From positions 372,001 to 436,000 of the forward strand of contig NOWV01000042.1 of NCBI GenBank assembly GCA_003344405.1: DNA of 64,000 nt, written 5' to 3'. Both the position numbers and the translations under genes were made by a program. A model generated the notes under the pieces. It saw only the letters and a program-made list of their open reading frames with translations. It made no database searches and was not told where the DNA came from. Each line of letters opens with the position of its first letter. Positions within the stretch are counted from its first letter, which is position 1. This stretch comes from Trichoplax sp. H2 (lineage: Eukaryota > Placozoa > Uniplacotomia > Trichoplacea). Positions 25,174 through 36,900 of the stretch are shown here, one piece after another.

Positions 25174-25455
25174 AACTTACTAAGCATAACTGGAACAAAT
25201 CAAGAAAGTTATTCTACACTAACTTACTAAGCATAACTGGAACAAATCAAGAAAGTCATTCTACACTAACTTTCTAAGCATAACTGAAACAAATTAAGAA
25301 AGTCATTCTACACTAACTTACTAAGCATAACTGAAACAAATCAAGAAAGTCATTCTACACTAACTTACTAAGCATAACTGAAACAAATCAAGAAAGTCAT
25401 TCTACACTAACTTACTAAGCATAACTGAAACAAATCAATAAAGTCATTCTACACT
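25174..25455. repeat. 47-bp minisatellite, six copies
   Basis: Six tandem units of exactly 47 bp (6 x 47 = 282), each reading aacttactaagcataactg and ending attctacact, with single-base differences between copies (ggaac/gaaac, aatcaag/aattaag/aatcaat). It lies about 340 bp upstream of the helicase start codon. A 47-bp unit is not a multiple of three, so it is not a coding repeat. Confidence 0.95.
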
Positions 25456-25741
25456 TCAACCGTTGATAAACACCAGCAAGAAATACAGTCATCCCTCACT
25501 TTCAACATCGATACTCTCACGTCTACGTTGGTAGATCCATGCATTTCCACAGATGGATATCATGAACGTGTGCCTATATACATCGATTGCATGGTAGCGC
25601 TTTCAATTGTCATAGATAAAAAGCAGAAACATTTTGGTAAACACCAGTACATGGTACTCCACTGGTGTTGCTCCTGATACGTACGAGCAGCACAAGAAGT
25701 AAATAATTACAGATCAGATACAAGCCAACGTTGTTTAAACA

Positions 25742-25763
25742 CCCCCCCCCCCAAAAAAAAAAA
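25742..25763. repeat. Homopolymer junction C11-A11
   Basis: Eleven C followed by eleven A, ending 31 bases upstream of the helicase ATG, probably inside its 5' UTR. Such runs mutate in length and are often miscounted in sequencing. Confidence 0.9.
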
Positions 25764-25794
25764 TTCCTATAAATTGCTGTTCTAGAAGACGATC

Positions 25795-28700
25795 ATGGAA
25801 CAAACGCAAGATGATGAATTGGTACCCTTGAGGAAAAAATTCAGACGTAAAGAAACTGGTAAAGAAGATAATTTTGTCCAGTCCTATTATAAAATACCGG
25901 ATGCCAACAATAAGCTAAACGATGCACAGGTGCGTCACCAGTTGTACTGCTAGCGTCTGCAAATCGGAAATCCTACATCTGCCAGTAGTCATTCCGTAAT
26001 TAAATAATGTTTTCATCTTGCCTCTTGCATCTTCAATTGTATACTTGATTTACAGCTAACCAATAGATTAGATTATGAGTAGTACATCTTCATTTACGTA
26101 ATTTTTTCGATAAACTTTCATTCAGATTGACCAGTTGAGATGGAATGCAGGAATCGCTGTAAGTTTCTACTACAATCAATCAATCAGGATAAGTATTTCT
26201 AGATTTGAAATACATTCTGTGTAATCATCCATTTTATTCGTATATTTCTTCTACCTTCAAGATAAAATTGTTGTATAAAGTATCAATTTTATGGCTGTAA
26301 TGATTATTCTATGAAGCATACTAAGAAGTTCTATATCCATATTGACTCGTATACATATCATGATATAAATGCAATTCGATAAATAGGACAGCGCTAAAAC
26401 TTTCACAGTAAACAATTTTATTCATGTTGACCTACCTCGGTACTGGCAAAGTAACTGTAGATTTTAATTTGCTGAAATAACTAAATTATACGCATTGTAG
26501 GTTGATGGAGAAAGTTGCCCTGCTCCAATCTCTGACTTTGCACAGCTCAATCTTCCCTCCCAGCTCCAAGTTTACCTGCAAAATAAAGATTACAAGGTAT
26601 GTATATCCATCACAAAATTAGCCACAGATAAAATAAATAAATACTTTTGTACGTTTTCATTGTAATTTCATAAACAGTAATATCTTTCATAGTTTAATAC
26701 GGTATAATTATGATACATACTCATATATTGCTTCATGATATCGTAAATAATGCTGTAGACATAATTCTATCCTTAGCTTTTACTTTATTATCTGTGTTTT
26801 GTGTTTTTTACTGAAAGCATCCATCATCGATACAAATGCAAGCCCTACCATGTGTGATGTCTGGTCGAGATATAATTGGAATTGCTGAAACAGTATGTAT
26901 TGGTAGCCGGAAATGATTTTTATTCAGTCGTATTATTCTTAATTTAAATAGACTCATAAATATAAGATAAACAAATTGAACATACTGCATGCACGCAATT
27001 TACTTATTGCACTCAAAAATATTGGTTGAATTTTAGGGATCTGGTAAAAGCTTATGCTATATACTACCGCTTTGCCATCTCTTGTTATCTAGACGTCATC
27101 GATCGATAGGTTAGAAATAATTTAGCTTGTAATAGCTAAAATACATAAGTCAACGCAGATAATAATCTTAGCTGAGCATTTGATGGATATTATAACTTAC
27201 TAATGATTATAATTATCGCTTTATACATTATTATAAGCAACTACAAGAAACATTCCTATGGCTTTGATATTGGTTCCCACGAGAGAGCTTGTACAACAAG
27301 TACGACTTTGCCATAACTTCAACATTCGTATAAATTTAAATCTCATATGCAGCTGACTTGAATATAACCTCTATTATCTTTGCTCTTTCCTTATTGTAGA
27401 GTTATGAAACTCTAACTGAAATACTAAAATACATGAATATTGATGATACTAAGGTGCCTTCTTCCTTGCCTGATCCCTCACACCCAATGCAAGGTAACAT
27501 TTGCAGCAATCAGACGACGTCTAGTACATGCTTTGAGTGACTATTCAGAAACCTTGCAGCAGGATAAATAATAATGTTTACATTGACATACTTATAGCTC
27601 CTACTTATCGGGCTACTATGGTATGTGGTGGCATGCCAATCAGTCAACAAATACAACAGCTCAATGCTGGTGTTGATGTTGTTATTGCTACTCCTGGTCG
27701 GCTAATCGATTTGATCGATAAAGGAAAGATAAACCTTACTCGGTATTAATTATGTAAACAATTAAGCATAACTTTCAAAATGCAATTACCATACAGTTTT
27801 TGTATGATCGGTTTCATAGCTCTTATTTTGATATTATTTGCTTCCAATTGGGCTATGAAATTAGAATTATTTATTTAGTTCTGGATGAAGCGGATCGTAT
27901 GCTTGGTATGGGCATGGAAGAGCAGCTCCGAAAGGTATCTTAAAACATACTATTGTCGGTGGGCATTGACTAATGAAAAAGGAAAATTGTTAACATATTG
28001 CTTGCAATCAGATTGTAGGAGTCGCTACTCAAACATTGTTAGCGCGACAAACACTTTTGTGGTCAGCAACCATGCCTACTGCATTAGACAGATTGGCAAG
28101 ATCTGCTGTCTTAAACGCGGTAACACTTTGATCTCGTATTTTCAATTGGACATATAGCATTGACAGTAGTAATGAGAGTAGCCATGTAAAAGCAAATAAT
28201 ATCAATATTTTATGCTTCAAATTACAGATTACCATTACTGTTGGTGTTACCGGTATAACAAACCGCAAAATTCATCATAATGTACAAGTTATTAACTATG
28301 CCGAGAAGCCAGTAAGATTATTATTGTGGATAGATTACTACCTTAACTGTTATTACTAAATAGCATTACTATTGTTAACAGATAAGACTACTTAAAGTCT
28401 TACGTCATACAACATGTCCGCCCGTCATCGTATTTGCCAACACAATCGATACCGTAGATGAGGTAAATTAGGCCAACTGCACAGTTTCTGGAAATCGAAT
28501 TAAACTTCCAGTATTAAAATTCATCTTTATGCTAGGTAACTCTTGCATTGAAGAAAGAGCAATTCCATGTGGCTAGTCTGCACTCTGAAAAAACACAAGC
28601 CTACAGATTTCGAGTCATGACTGCACTAAAAAGTGGTAGGCAATACTATTAAAAAGTGCCATTTATATTTTACAACATTATGTTTTGAGTGTAATAATAT

Positions 28701-29186
28701 AAAACCATAGGTGGCGTCGATGTACTGGTAGCCACTGATTTAGCATCACGTGGTTTAGATATCCCAGAAGTTAGCCATGTCATAAGCTATGATATGCCCG
28801 AAACAATTGAAGACTATATTCATAGATGCGGTATAAAATATTTTTGTGCTGAATTTAGATAAGAGATTTTTAAATGTAACAACATATTGCAATAAAATGT
28901 AGGTAGGACTGCTCGTTTCAATAGGTATGGGCAAGCAACCGCATTTGTAACACTTGATTGTAAAGTTGTCGAAGATCTGAAAGATGTTCTAGTCGCAGCG
29001 AAACAGGTTAGATTCTTATATATTTAATAGCGTAGCTATCCTCAACGACGATTAGTTTTATTTTTACATAAACGGATTTTGCTAATTTTCTAATAATGGA
29101 TGCAGGAAATTCCTGACGAATTAGTCGATTCTGCAAGATTTGGTAAAAAGATCATACGAACAGAGTTTGGCGACAGAGTCATATAA
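25795..29186 (+). CDS. DEAD-box ATP-dependent RNA helicase, 16 exons
   Basis: ATP-driven RNA unwinding/remodelling enzyme of 486 aa. Exons: 25795-25929, 26126-26158, 26501-26596, 26818-26892, 27037-27109, 27238-27299, 27400-27493, 27598-27742, 27865-27934, 28012-28119, 28228-28311, 28382-28462, 28536-28635, 28711-28830, 28903-29006, 29106-29186 (1461 nt, one frame). Both RecA lobes are complete: Q motif HPSSIQMQ (89-96), motif I AETGSGKS (111-118), Ia PTREL (151-155), Ib [19 protein letters not shown] (243-250), III SAT (279-281), V DLASRGLD (395-402), VI HRCGRTAR (423-430). The start is the first ATG with a compatible donor and gives a short charged N-terminus. By eye it is nearest the DDX41/DDX59 group (for example [16 protein letters not shown] and [13 protein letters not shown]), but it lacks a zinc finger and any RS or long N-terminal region, so I give no symbol. 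The start codon faces HSF about 2 kb away. Confidence 0.93.
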
Positions 29187-30756
29187 GAGAAATTGTTTTC
29201 TTTGCATTTTTCAACAAAATGCTAAAATTGAAAAATCGTAATGATACAAACTCCTAAGTTGTAAAATAATCTTTTCTGACTATGAATGAACGATATATCA
29301 TCATATGATGTACCGGTAATATGCAATCAATCAGAATAATTATTTATCTATTTTGTACTATATAACAATCATAGTTGGATATCCATGTTAATACTCGTAG
29401 TTGATTACCGCTTGTACAGGATTTATGCTTATTGTATAATGGAACCTTCAGTTGGCAAGCTCTATTTTATACCCAAAAATATTGATGTACTGTATGTATG
29501 CTCGTATTAACTATTATTTCAATGCAGTAAGCCAATTATAGAGAATTGTAGCTATTGAATAAGTAACTGTGTAAAATCATTTACTTGCACGTGCTGAAGC
29601 GTTATTAGTATAGCAAATTTTAATGTACAAGCTATGTTATAAGCATTTATTATAATTAGAATCGAATGATTTGAAAATTATTTCTATATGCATATCAATG
29701 ATATTAAAAGCGATCAAAATAATTTGTCGCCATTACTCACTAATAAATACTATTTCATCATATGGAAAAACGCTACATCGGATAGTTATTCATTCACTAT
29801 TGAATGACTTTTTCTTACAATATTTTAACTAAATATCAAGAATATTGATTGAGAAGCTCTAGTGGACATCTTTATTTCCAATAGATGTTATGCTATTTAT
29901 ACCTGCATGCCGCATGCAATTTTTGAAATGTATTTACTATGTTCTCTACGCTCTTCTGCTACTCCCACTCCCGACTTCCCGTAGACACCACCATTAAACT
30001 GCATACTGCAAGACTCAATTAGGAGTCTAAATTGAGTAGCTGAACTAACCATAAACCCGCGTATATCGGCTGTATAGCGTTTCATCGCACTTGTATTTAC
30101 AGGGCGTGTATCATTGTTAGGGTCAACTACGTTGCAATCGTACCGTCATAACAGGTCAGGCATAATACGGATCAGCCGCCTTCGAAGTTACTATGACAAC
30201 CAGTGAAGCAGTTTCGATACTTTTTATTTCAGTTACTGCCACGTCTATGGGTAGCCTCTGCTAACTAAGCTAAATATTAACTTAAAATTTCACTTTACAG
30301 TAACGATTAGCTCATCTTTCATTATAGGTACTTATGACTAGCGATAGCTTGCTAAGCTTAAATCGATATTCTTGCTAGTATAATCATTGTTCGCGGACGA
30401 CACTAAAAAATCAATAAATTAAAGTAATAACAGGAGTTACGAGAGGATGAATCCATTGAATTGGTAAGACACGAGTATGTAACTTTTTATTGTTATATAA
30501 ATTATACTATGCTTAACGTCTTCATCATTCAGTAATCTATATTGCTATTATAACTAGCAGGAGACGGAAACAAATTGATAGCATTTTTGATGTAACATTA
30601 ACAACTAATTTCAATTTGGAAATAGATTTACCATAGCCAAATATAAAGAAAATGTTTCAAAAGTAAATAGAAGAATTCTTGTAAAAGGAAATCGTTATTG
30701 CTAAACTAAAGAAGAAACACCTGATATCAAATCTACTGTATTTATTAAGATTGGAG
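29187..30756. other. Intergenic stretch between helicase and EF-hand gene
   Basis: No convincing gene. A 62-codon minus-strand open frame (29897-30085) begins with ATG and is less AT-rich than its surroundings, but I recognise nothing in it. An ATG at about 30447 with a donor could join an exon at about 30562 to give a 31-residue frame ending in a TAG; this may be an upstream or decayed exon. Confidence 0.4.
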
Positions 30757-33184
30757 ATGTCGTCTATACCTAAACCGCCAAAGTAAGTATCGTCGCTCTA
30801 GAATCGCATCTGCTGCTTCAAATTAAATCAATACCGTACATGAGATCACTTATCTAGTTGTTGAAGATACACTCATTGATTTTAACATATTGGCCGTCGA
30901 GTAAACACTAATTCCGAAAGTTTCAACGGCTGCTATACAGTATGCTGGTACTGTATCAAATGAAATGGGCATTCCAGACATTTAGATATCAAACAAGTCA
31001 TGATACGTCAAATTGATGTAACATCTTTTTTTTAAATTGTGTCAATAAAGCAATTAAAATCGTTTATTCGGTTATAAACAATACAGTAAACTATATTTTT
31101 TACTTATTTAACGCGGGGTAAATTTAGAATTTACTCTTACAGTACTATATCGAAATCACGGAGATATTCTAGATAAGTTGCTATCAAATACAAGTCATAA
31201 TGATTTTAGGTTAATAAAATGTTTTTAATTAATTAAAATTACGATACTCAAACTTTAATTGAATGCTTTATGTTCCTGCTCTAATTCAGTAATCATATCT
31301 CATAACCTGCTACGATTGTTTAGTAAACGATATCGATATATTACTATGTATACACTAAAATGGATTATTGATACAAAACAATAACGTTTCAATGAATAAT
31401 TTAATTTATTTTTAGTTAATAGTTATTGCTATCCAATACGAAGTAACGATATAAATTAGTAAATGAATACTGATAAAATTAAAAAATTTAACCTTTAGTC
31501 CATAATATTTTTCTATAAAAATGTAATTTATAGAAAACCAAAAAAGAAGAAAAAGAAAAATGCAGCGAAGGTAAGCTAATTTAATCTATCAGTAAACAGA
31601 ATTGACGTTGAGATTACTAGAACACTATTATGTAAGGGAAATTGTAATAAAAATAAAGCAAAAGTTGCGTGATAGTAATAGTATTGTAAATATCGTAGGA
31701 AAAAATAAAATTAGAAGCAGATCGAATAGCTTCATCCGAAGCTTTGTATAATGATTTTATTAAACGTATGACACAATGGATGCTGGACAATTATGGGCGA
31801 GCTATCGATTTATTTAGAAGGTATAAGAACATTAAATCTTTTAGATAAAAGAAATTTTTTTCTTTTAATAATATATCTCAATTTAGATTCTTTTTAAATA
31901 TGGAAATATAGATTAATGACCTTCTGCGCCAGTATTACTGCAATTTACTCGTTATTTTTCTGTTTCAAATAAATCAGATTTGATATTAATGGCGATGGAG
32001 CATTATCAATAGAAGAATTTACATGTGGAATGCGAGACTTAGATGCACCCGCCACATTAGCAGAATTAATGGTTTTAGCACGTGAAATCGATCGTGATAA
32101 CAGTGGTAGTATAGATTATTTAGAATTTGCAAATGGATTACGCTATAGGTTAGTTTCTTAATTTACTGCAGCATAAATTCATATTTCCTAGAATTGCTAC
32201 AAACTATGTAAAGGAATAATTCATTATCTTTCCTCTATTTTAATCTTAAATCGGTTATACTCATACGTATCAGACGTGAAGAAAAGAATAGAGATGACGG
32301 TTTACCAGTGTTACGAATTAAAAGAGAAAGAGGTCACCAGTGTCCTCATTGCCATTTGCGGTTATGGTCACCAATTGAAGAGAAAGATATTAGGTTAGTC
32401 ATAAAGAGATAAGTCTATGGTATCGCTATGTTACGGTAAAATGATTTTAAAATATTACCAAAATTGAGATGATAGCATAATTTTAAAAATTTCTCCTATG
32501 AAATGAAATAGATTATGATTGTAATCTGAATGTGATGAAAAGCTACCATGTATTATTCCCTATATAATAATATTTAATGTTACGTATATGTTTTCGGAAA
32601 TAGTATCTCAGTTAGCCATGATATTAAATCTTTAAACTTCGTAAAATCACAGATAACACCAAATTATGTATACATACGTAATATCAATCTGAAACATGTT
32701 ACATTAATTTTAGCTTAGTTCAGAGTAGAGTTCAACACAGAAGAAGCCAATTCACATTGAATGTATACGTGTATATGTTATATACCTATATCCTTATTAG
32801 CTATAGTACTTGCATCAAATATTTAAATTGGTCTCATTATTCGTATTTAACATTTTTAGGTACATTCGGTTAGAATTAAGAATGTCTATATTTGCGAGTT
32901 TCGCTCATAACCATCCTACAGCATTTACTACTATCGTGCATGCTCATGTACCTATTTATGGCGTAACACAAATTGTCAGTGAACAACTTGGGGAGCTCCA
33001 ATTAGCTATTAAAATTTATCGCGATCAAATTGCAACTGGTTGCATGAGACCAGAAATGACATTAGATGATTATGGTTTTCATGGTAATAGCGATCCCGAT
33101 GAACCGGAAGATGTACTTTTGTATTATGATTATGATGTTCCAGTTATTGATTGCCCAATCTTATTAGCCGATCATTACTTTTAA
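30757..33184 (+). CDS. EF-hand calcium-binding protein of unrecognised family
   Basis: Six exons join in one frame: 30757-30782, 31534-31570, 31699-31820, 31978-32148, 32274-32393, 32860-33184 (801 nt, 266 aa). The start MSSIPKPPKK leads into a Lys-rich stretch (residues 6-21) that could be a nuclear or microtubule-binding signal. Two EF-hands follow: loop 1 DINGDGALSIEE (64-75) and loop 2 DRDNSGSIDYLE (100-111), both with intact 1-3-5-7-9-12 ligands, so both should bind calcium. A basic linker with CPHCHLRLW (from residue 142) precedes a globular C-terminal domain of about 110 residues (LRMSIFASFAHNHP, GVTQIVSEQLG, IKIYRD, then an acidic tail). The hydrophobic pattern recalls ubiquitin-like folds, but that is a guess. 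Only one CxxC pair is visible, so a zinc site is uncertain. A possible poly(A) signal lies 24 bases after the stop. It converges on FANCA. Confidence 0.85.
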
Positions 33185-33982
33185 TATTTTTATATTATTT
33201 TTTTATCAAATAAATCAAAATGATTTGGCTTACTGATGGTTGTTCAAATACTTAATCCTTAGAACGTTCGGCAATTCTAAGATATTGTTTTTAAACTAGC
33301 CGTTAAAATCCCTATTACCGTAATTTTATTGAAAATCCGACTGATAAATTAATCTGGTCGTAAAACATTTGAAAACTATATTACTTCATAACAAAATTGG
33401 AAAACAAATTGAACCTTAAAATATCTAGGATATTATAAATATAGAATCCTATTATTTTAAAGGTACTAGTCTTTTTATAAAAGGTATTCGCCGGCAATTG
33501 CTGAAATTGCGTATAATTTTATGTCTTATAAAATGATTTTGATTTCTATAACATTATACTTTATGCCTACACACTATAGTAAGTACATGAGTCGTGAGAT
33601 AATTCCAAAACATAGAACGAATACTTTATGTACACTATAATACTACAGTTTGAAATCTTCAGACATTCCTACTCAAATCTGATAGCAAGCCTTCCATAAA
33701 TACATTTAAAAGTAAGCATTAATATTATAATAATAACAGAGTCTTTTACATGCGAGTATATACAATCCAAGTACTGTACATTTCGATAAGTGTAACTATT
33801 GTAGCTGAAGTTGCTCCAATATTACACATCAATATGATTGATTAATATACGAAACAAACGGGTATACCTTATGCAAGTGAGAAATGCGTCCTATTTGTAA
33901 ATAACAGGACCATTCCTCTGTAATTAGTAGGGTACATGAAGCGGATGTATCAAATTCACAATCTATTTCTATAATTTTTCAT
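33185..33982. other. Convergent intergenic region EF-hand/FANCA
   Basis: AT-rich 3' flanks of two converging genes. A short GTAC motif (agtactgtac) occurs near 33770. No gene seen. Confidence 0.5.
33209..33214 (+). terminator. Candidate poly(A) signal of the EF-hand gene
   Basis: AATAAA 24 bases downstream of the TAA stop, in an AT-rich tail. Confidence 0.5.
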
Positions 33983-36900
33983 CTATGAAGCCATAAAAGC
34001 AGAGCTTTCTTGCACACTTAGACGATATTCATTGATAAAATCTTTCAATTCCTGATCCCGTAAGAGCTTAACCATCTGAAACCATTATAACAATTAGAGT
34101 AATACTCGAACGTTGATAGTACATTATGCACTGTAATAGCCTAACAAATAAGCTTATCATAGATTGAATACGTAATATTTTCATTTACAAGATGGACTTA
34201 CATCGTGGTATTTTTCAAGCATATCCAACGAAGATAACTTTATTAAAGATTTCAACCATTTCTTGGTTTCGTTGATAAAATGTAGATCTGTACATATCTG
34301 CATAGCAAGAAATTAAACCTTACCTAAATAGCTTATACCTTAAGCCTATTTTTAATTAAATCTTAAAAAAGCAATTCCAGCAATCATCATGTCTTACAGC
34401 AATGCTTTCTTCACTTATACTCAGCTCCGATACCATATTAAACATGAAAAGTGAGACCGGAATCATATTTCTAATCTGGAAATTCACGCATCGGCGATAA
34501 TTTAATTAATTCCTATCATCTTAATATTCATTGCTTTCAGTTATCAAATACAAAGATAGCACATTACCTTATCCTTGTCGTCAGATATTGTATCACCAAA
34601 TATACTTCATTATGAGATATAAATGTTGAAGAAAATTCATGACTGAATAAAAAATTAATCTTATGACATTAAACTGAATACCTACTTGAAGTAAACCACT
34701 GGATACAACCGAGAATAATTTATATTTTTACGAGCTTCCCTATATTTAATGTTAGATATGCTATTAGTGTAAGAATAATCCAAGTTCTTTATATATCTTA
34801 ATTACCTTAGTAAATTTACAACCCTGAAATATTCTCTTCCTGCTATTGGACAGAATTTTATATCTTTGGAAAGAAATAATTTAGTTAAGGACCTATTTCA
34901 TATCAAATTATTAAATTATAAGCTACTTTGTTATTTACCATTAACTAGACCTAAAAGACTCCTAGAATTAGAGGCTACAATTGCCTATATAAATTAAGCA
35001 AACATTAACATAGATGTAAACTATGCATGTTTCGATTGTATCACATTTAAAATACTAAAACTTAACAAGTGTAGTTTTTTATTACCTTTGCCACGTTAAT
35101 AGTACTACGATGTAATTCGATCATATCACTAACCTAAAAGAATAAAGTCTCTCAATTAAGTACTATGGATATGCAGTAAATAAGATAGACTCACGGCTAA
35201 TTTTGAGAGTGACCAACAGAGATAGCTTATGATACAATCCAACAAGCACCATTCCATCTATTGAACAAAGTAAATAACAATAGTATCACTCTCCCTCTAT
35301 CATTGAGAAAAATTTAGCTATGCAGTGATACTGCTAAACAGTTTTTGTAAATATGACATGAACATAAAATCTGACCTCTTCAATCAAAGTTATGCTTGCT
35401 TGATAGTTTTTCAAGTAATTTAAAAATTCAACAATCCTATGATATTTACACATGAATGAATTTTAAATTACAAAAAATGCATTGCAGACCCGGACATGCT
35501 CATTATACTATCCGCATAGTATATTTTTCATCCTTACCAATATGAAATATTTTGATCGTATGAGCTAAAGAGCGGAAACAAAAATTTGCGAATTTCAGTA
35601 CAGGAAGTATAACTTCTATTGCAAGCTAGCAATCAGCAAATCAAGGACATTTAACCTCTTATCAATAATTTGTTTGAAAATCATAATTGCTAATTGCCAA
35701 GAAGGGCGATCAGGAATATCAGCTCCGAAATCATGGTCAATTACCGCCCTAGTAATTCCATTTATAGGGAATAACAAAACAATTCACTTTATTACTCCAT
35801 GACTTCCAAGTATAATAGAAGATCAGTACCTTGATATGCTAACAATACTTACCGATAACTCCAAGCCTGTAAGGTATTGAATTCGTTAATATAATCGCTA
35901 AGTGCATTACCAAAAAACCCAGATATTATATTCAATTTTTCCCAATGATCCTTTACCGATTATAATAAATGCAGATTAAATAAATACGACAATATTAATA
36001 TCAATTCTTGTATTGTTAAGTAAATAAAGCGATCAAAATACAACGGTTGATAGCTACAATCAAATAGAGATATCGTAGCATCGACGCATACCAAGAGCGA
36101 TCCGATTAATATTGGTGAAGTTGATATAAGATACCTGGCTAGGTCATCACCATAATGGGTTATTATCTGTGTTTACAATAAGGTGACCATAAAATAAATT
36201 ATGTCATGTTATACTCTATGTTTTTAACCGCTAGAACAACTATTGAATTATTAAATTTTGATTATAGAGTATCTATCAGAATCTCGATTTCCAATTAATC
36301 AATACTTTTAGTAGAGCAGAGCATAGCTCCATACTAAAGCTAAATCCTGTTATTTGATATTCAACCTAAACGATATTTAAAACATAAGATACAAATATTA
36401 CTGAAATAGTAGAAATTGATATAAGATCAACAACGTAAAATGTAACATCTTGCAAAAATAAAATTCTATATTGCCAACCAAGATATCGTTTATAAAATTC
36501 TTGAAAGTTTCCATCTTCGAATCAAGTGTCTGCTCTTTGCCAGTAGTTATAGATAAAATAACATTTGGAGAAATACGAGCAAATATTCTAAAAAAGAATA
36601 CATTTGATATTAGCGTGGCTAAGTAAATAAGCCAAAAGTCCGTGAATATACTCTCAAAGTGCTGTGATGACAACAGAAGGCATAAATCCTTCAGGATTAT
36701 AAATTATTATAATTATTAATGCGAATATTACAATGATACAGCACATACAACTGAAAAAAAATGAAGGTACGCTACCCTATTTATTCATTCTTTTATTGGT
36801 AGTAAATTAGTAGAACGTTATATTAAGTATTACTTTCAGAGTTAAGTGCACAAGTAGCGACAGAAACGAACAGTGCTTATTGTACTTCAAATTTTTAAAT

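Noticed and set aside
29897-30085. Minus-strand ATG-initiated frame of 62 codons
   Set aside because: Less AT-rich than its flanks and begins with ATG, but no family signature and no supporting exons; too weak to list as a gene.
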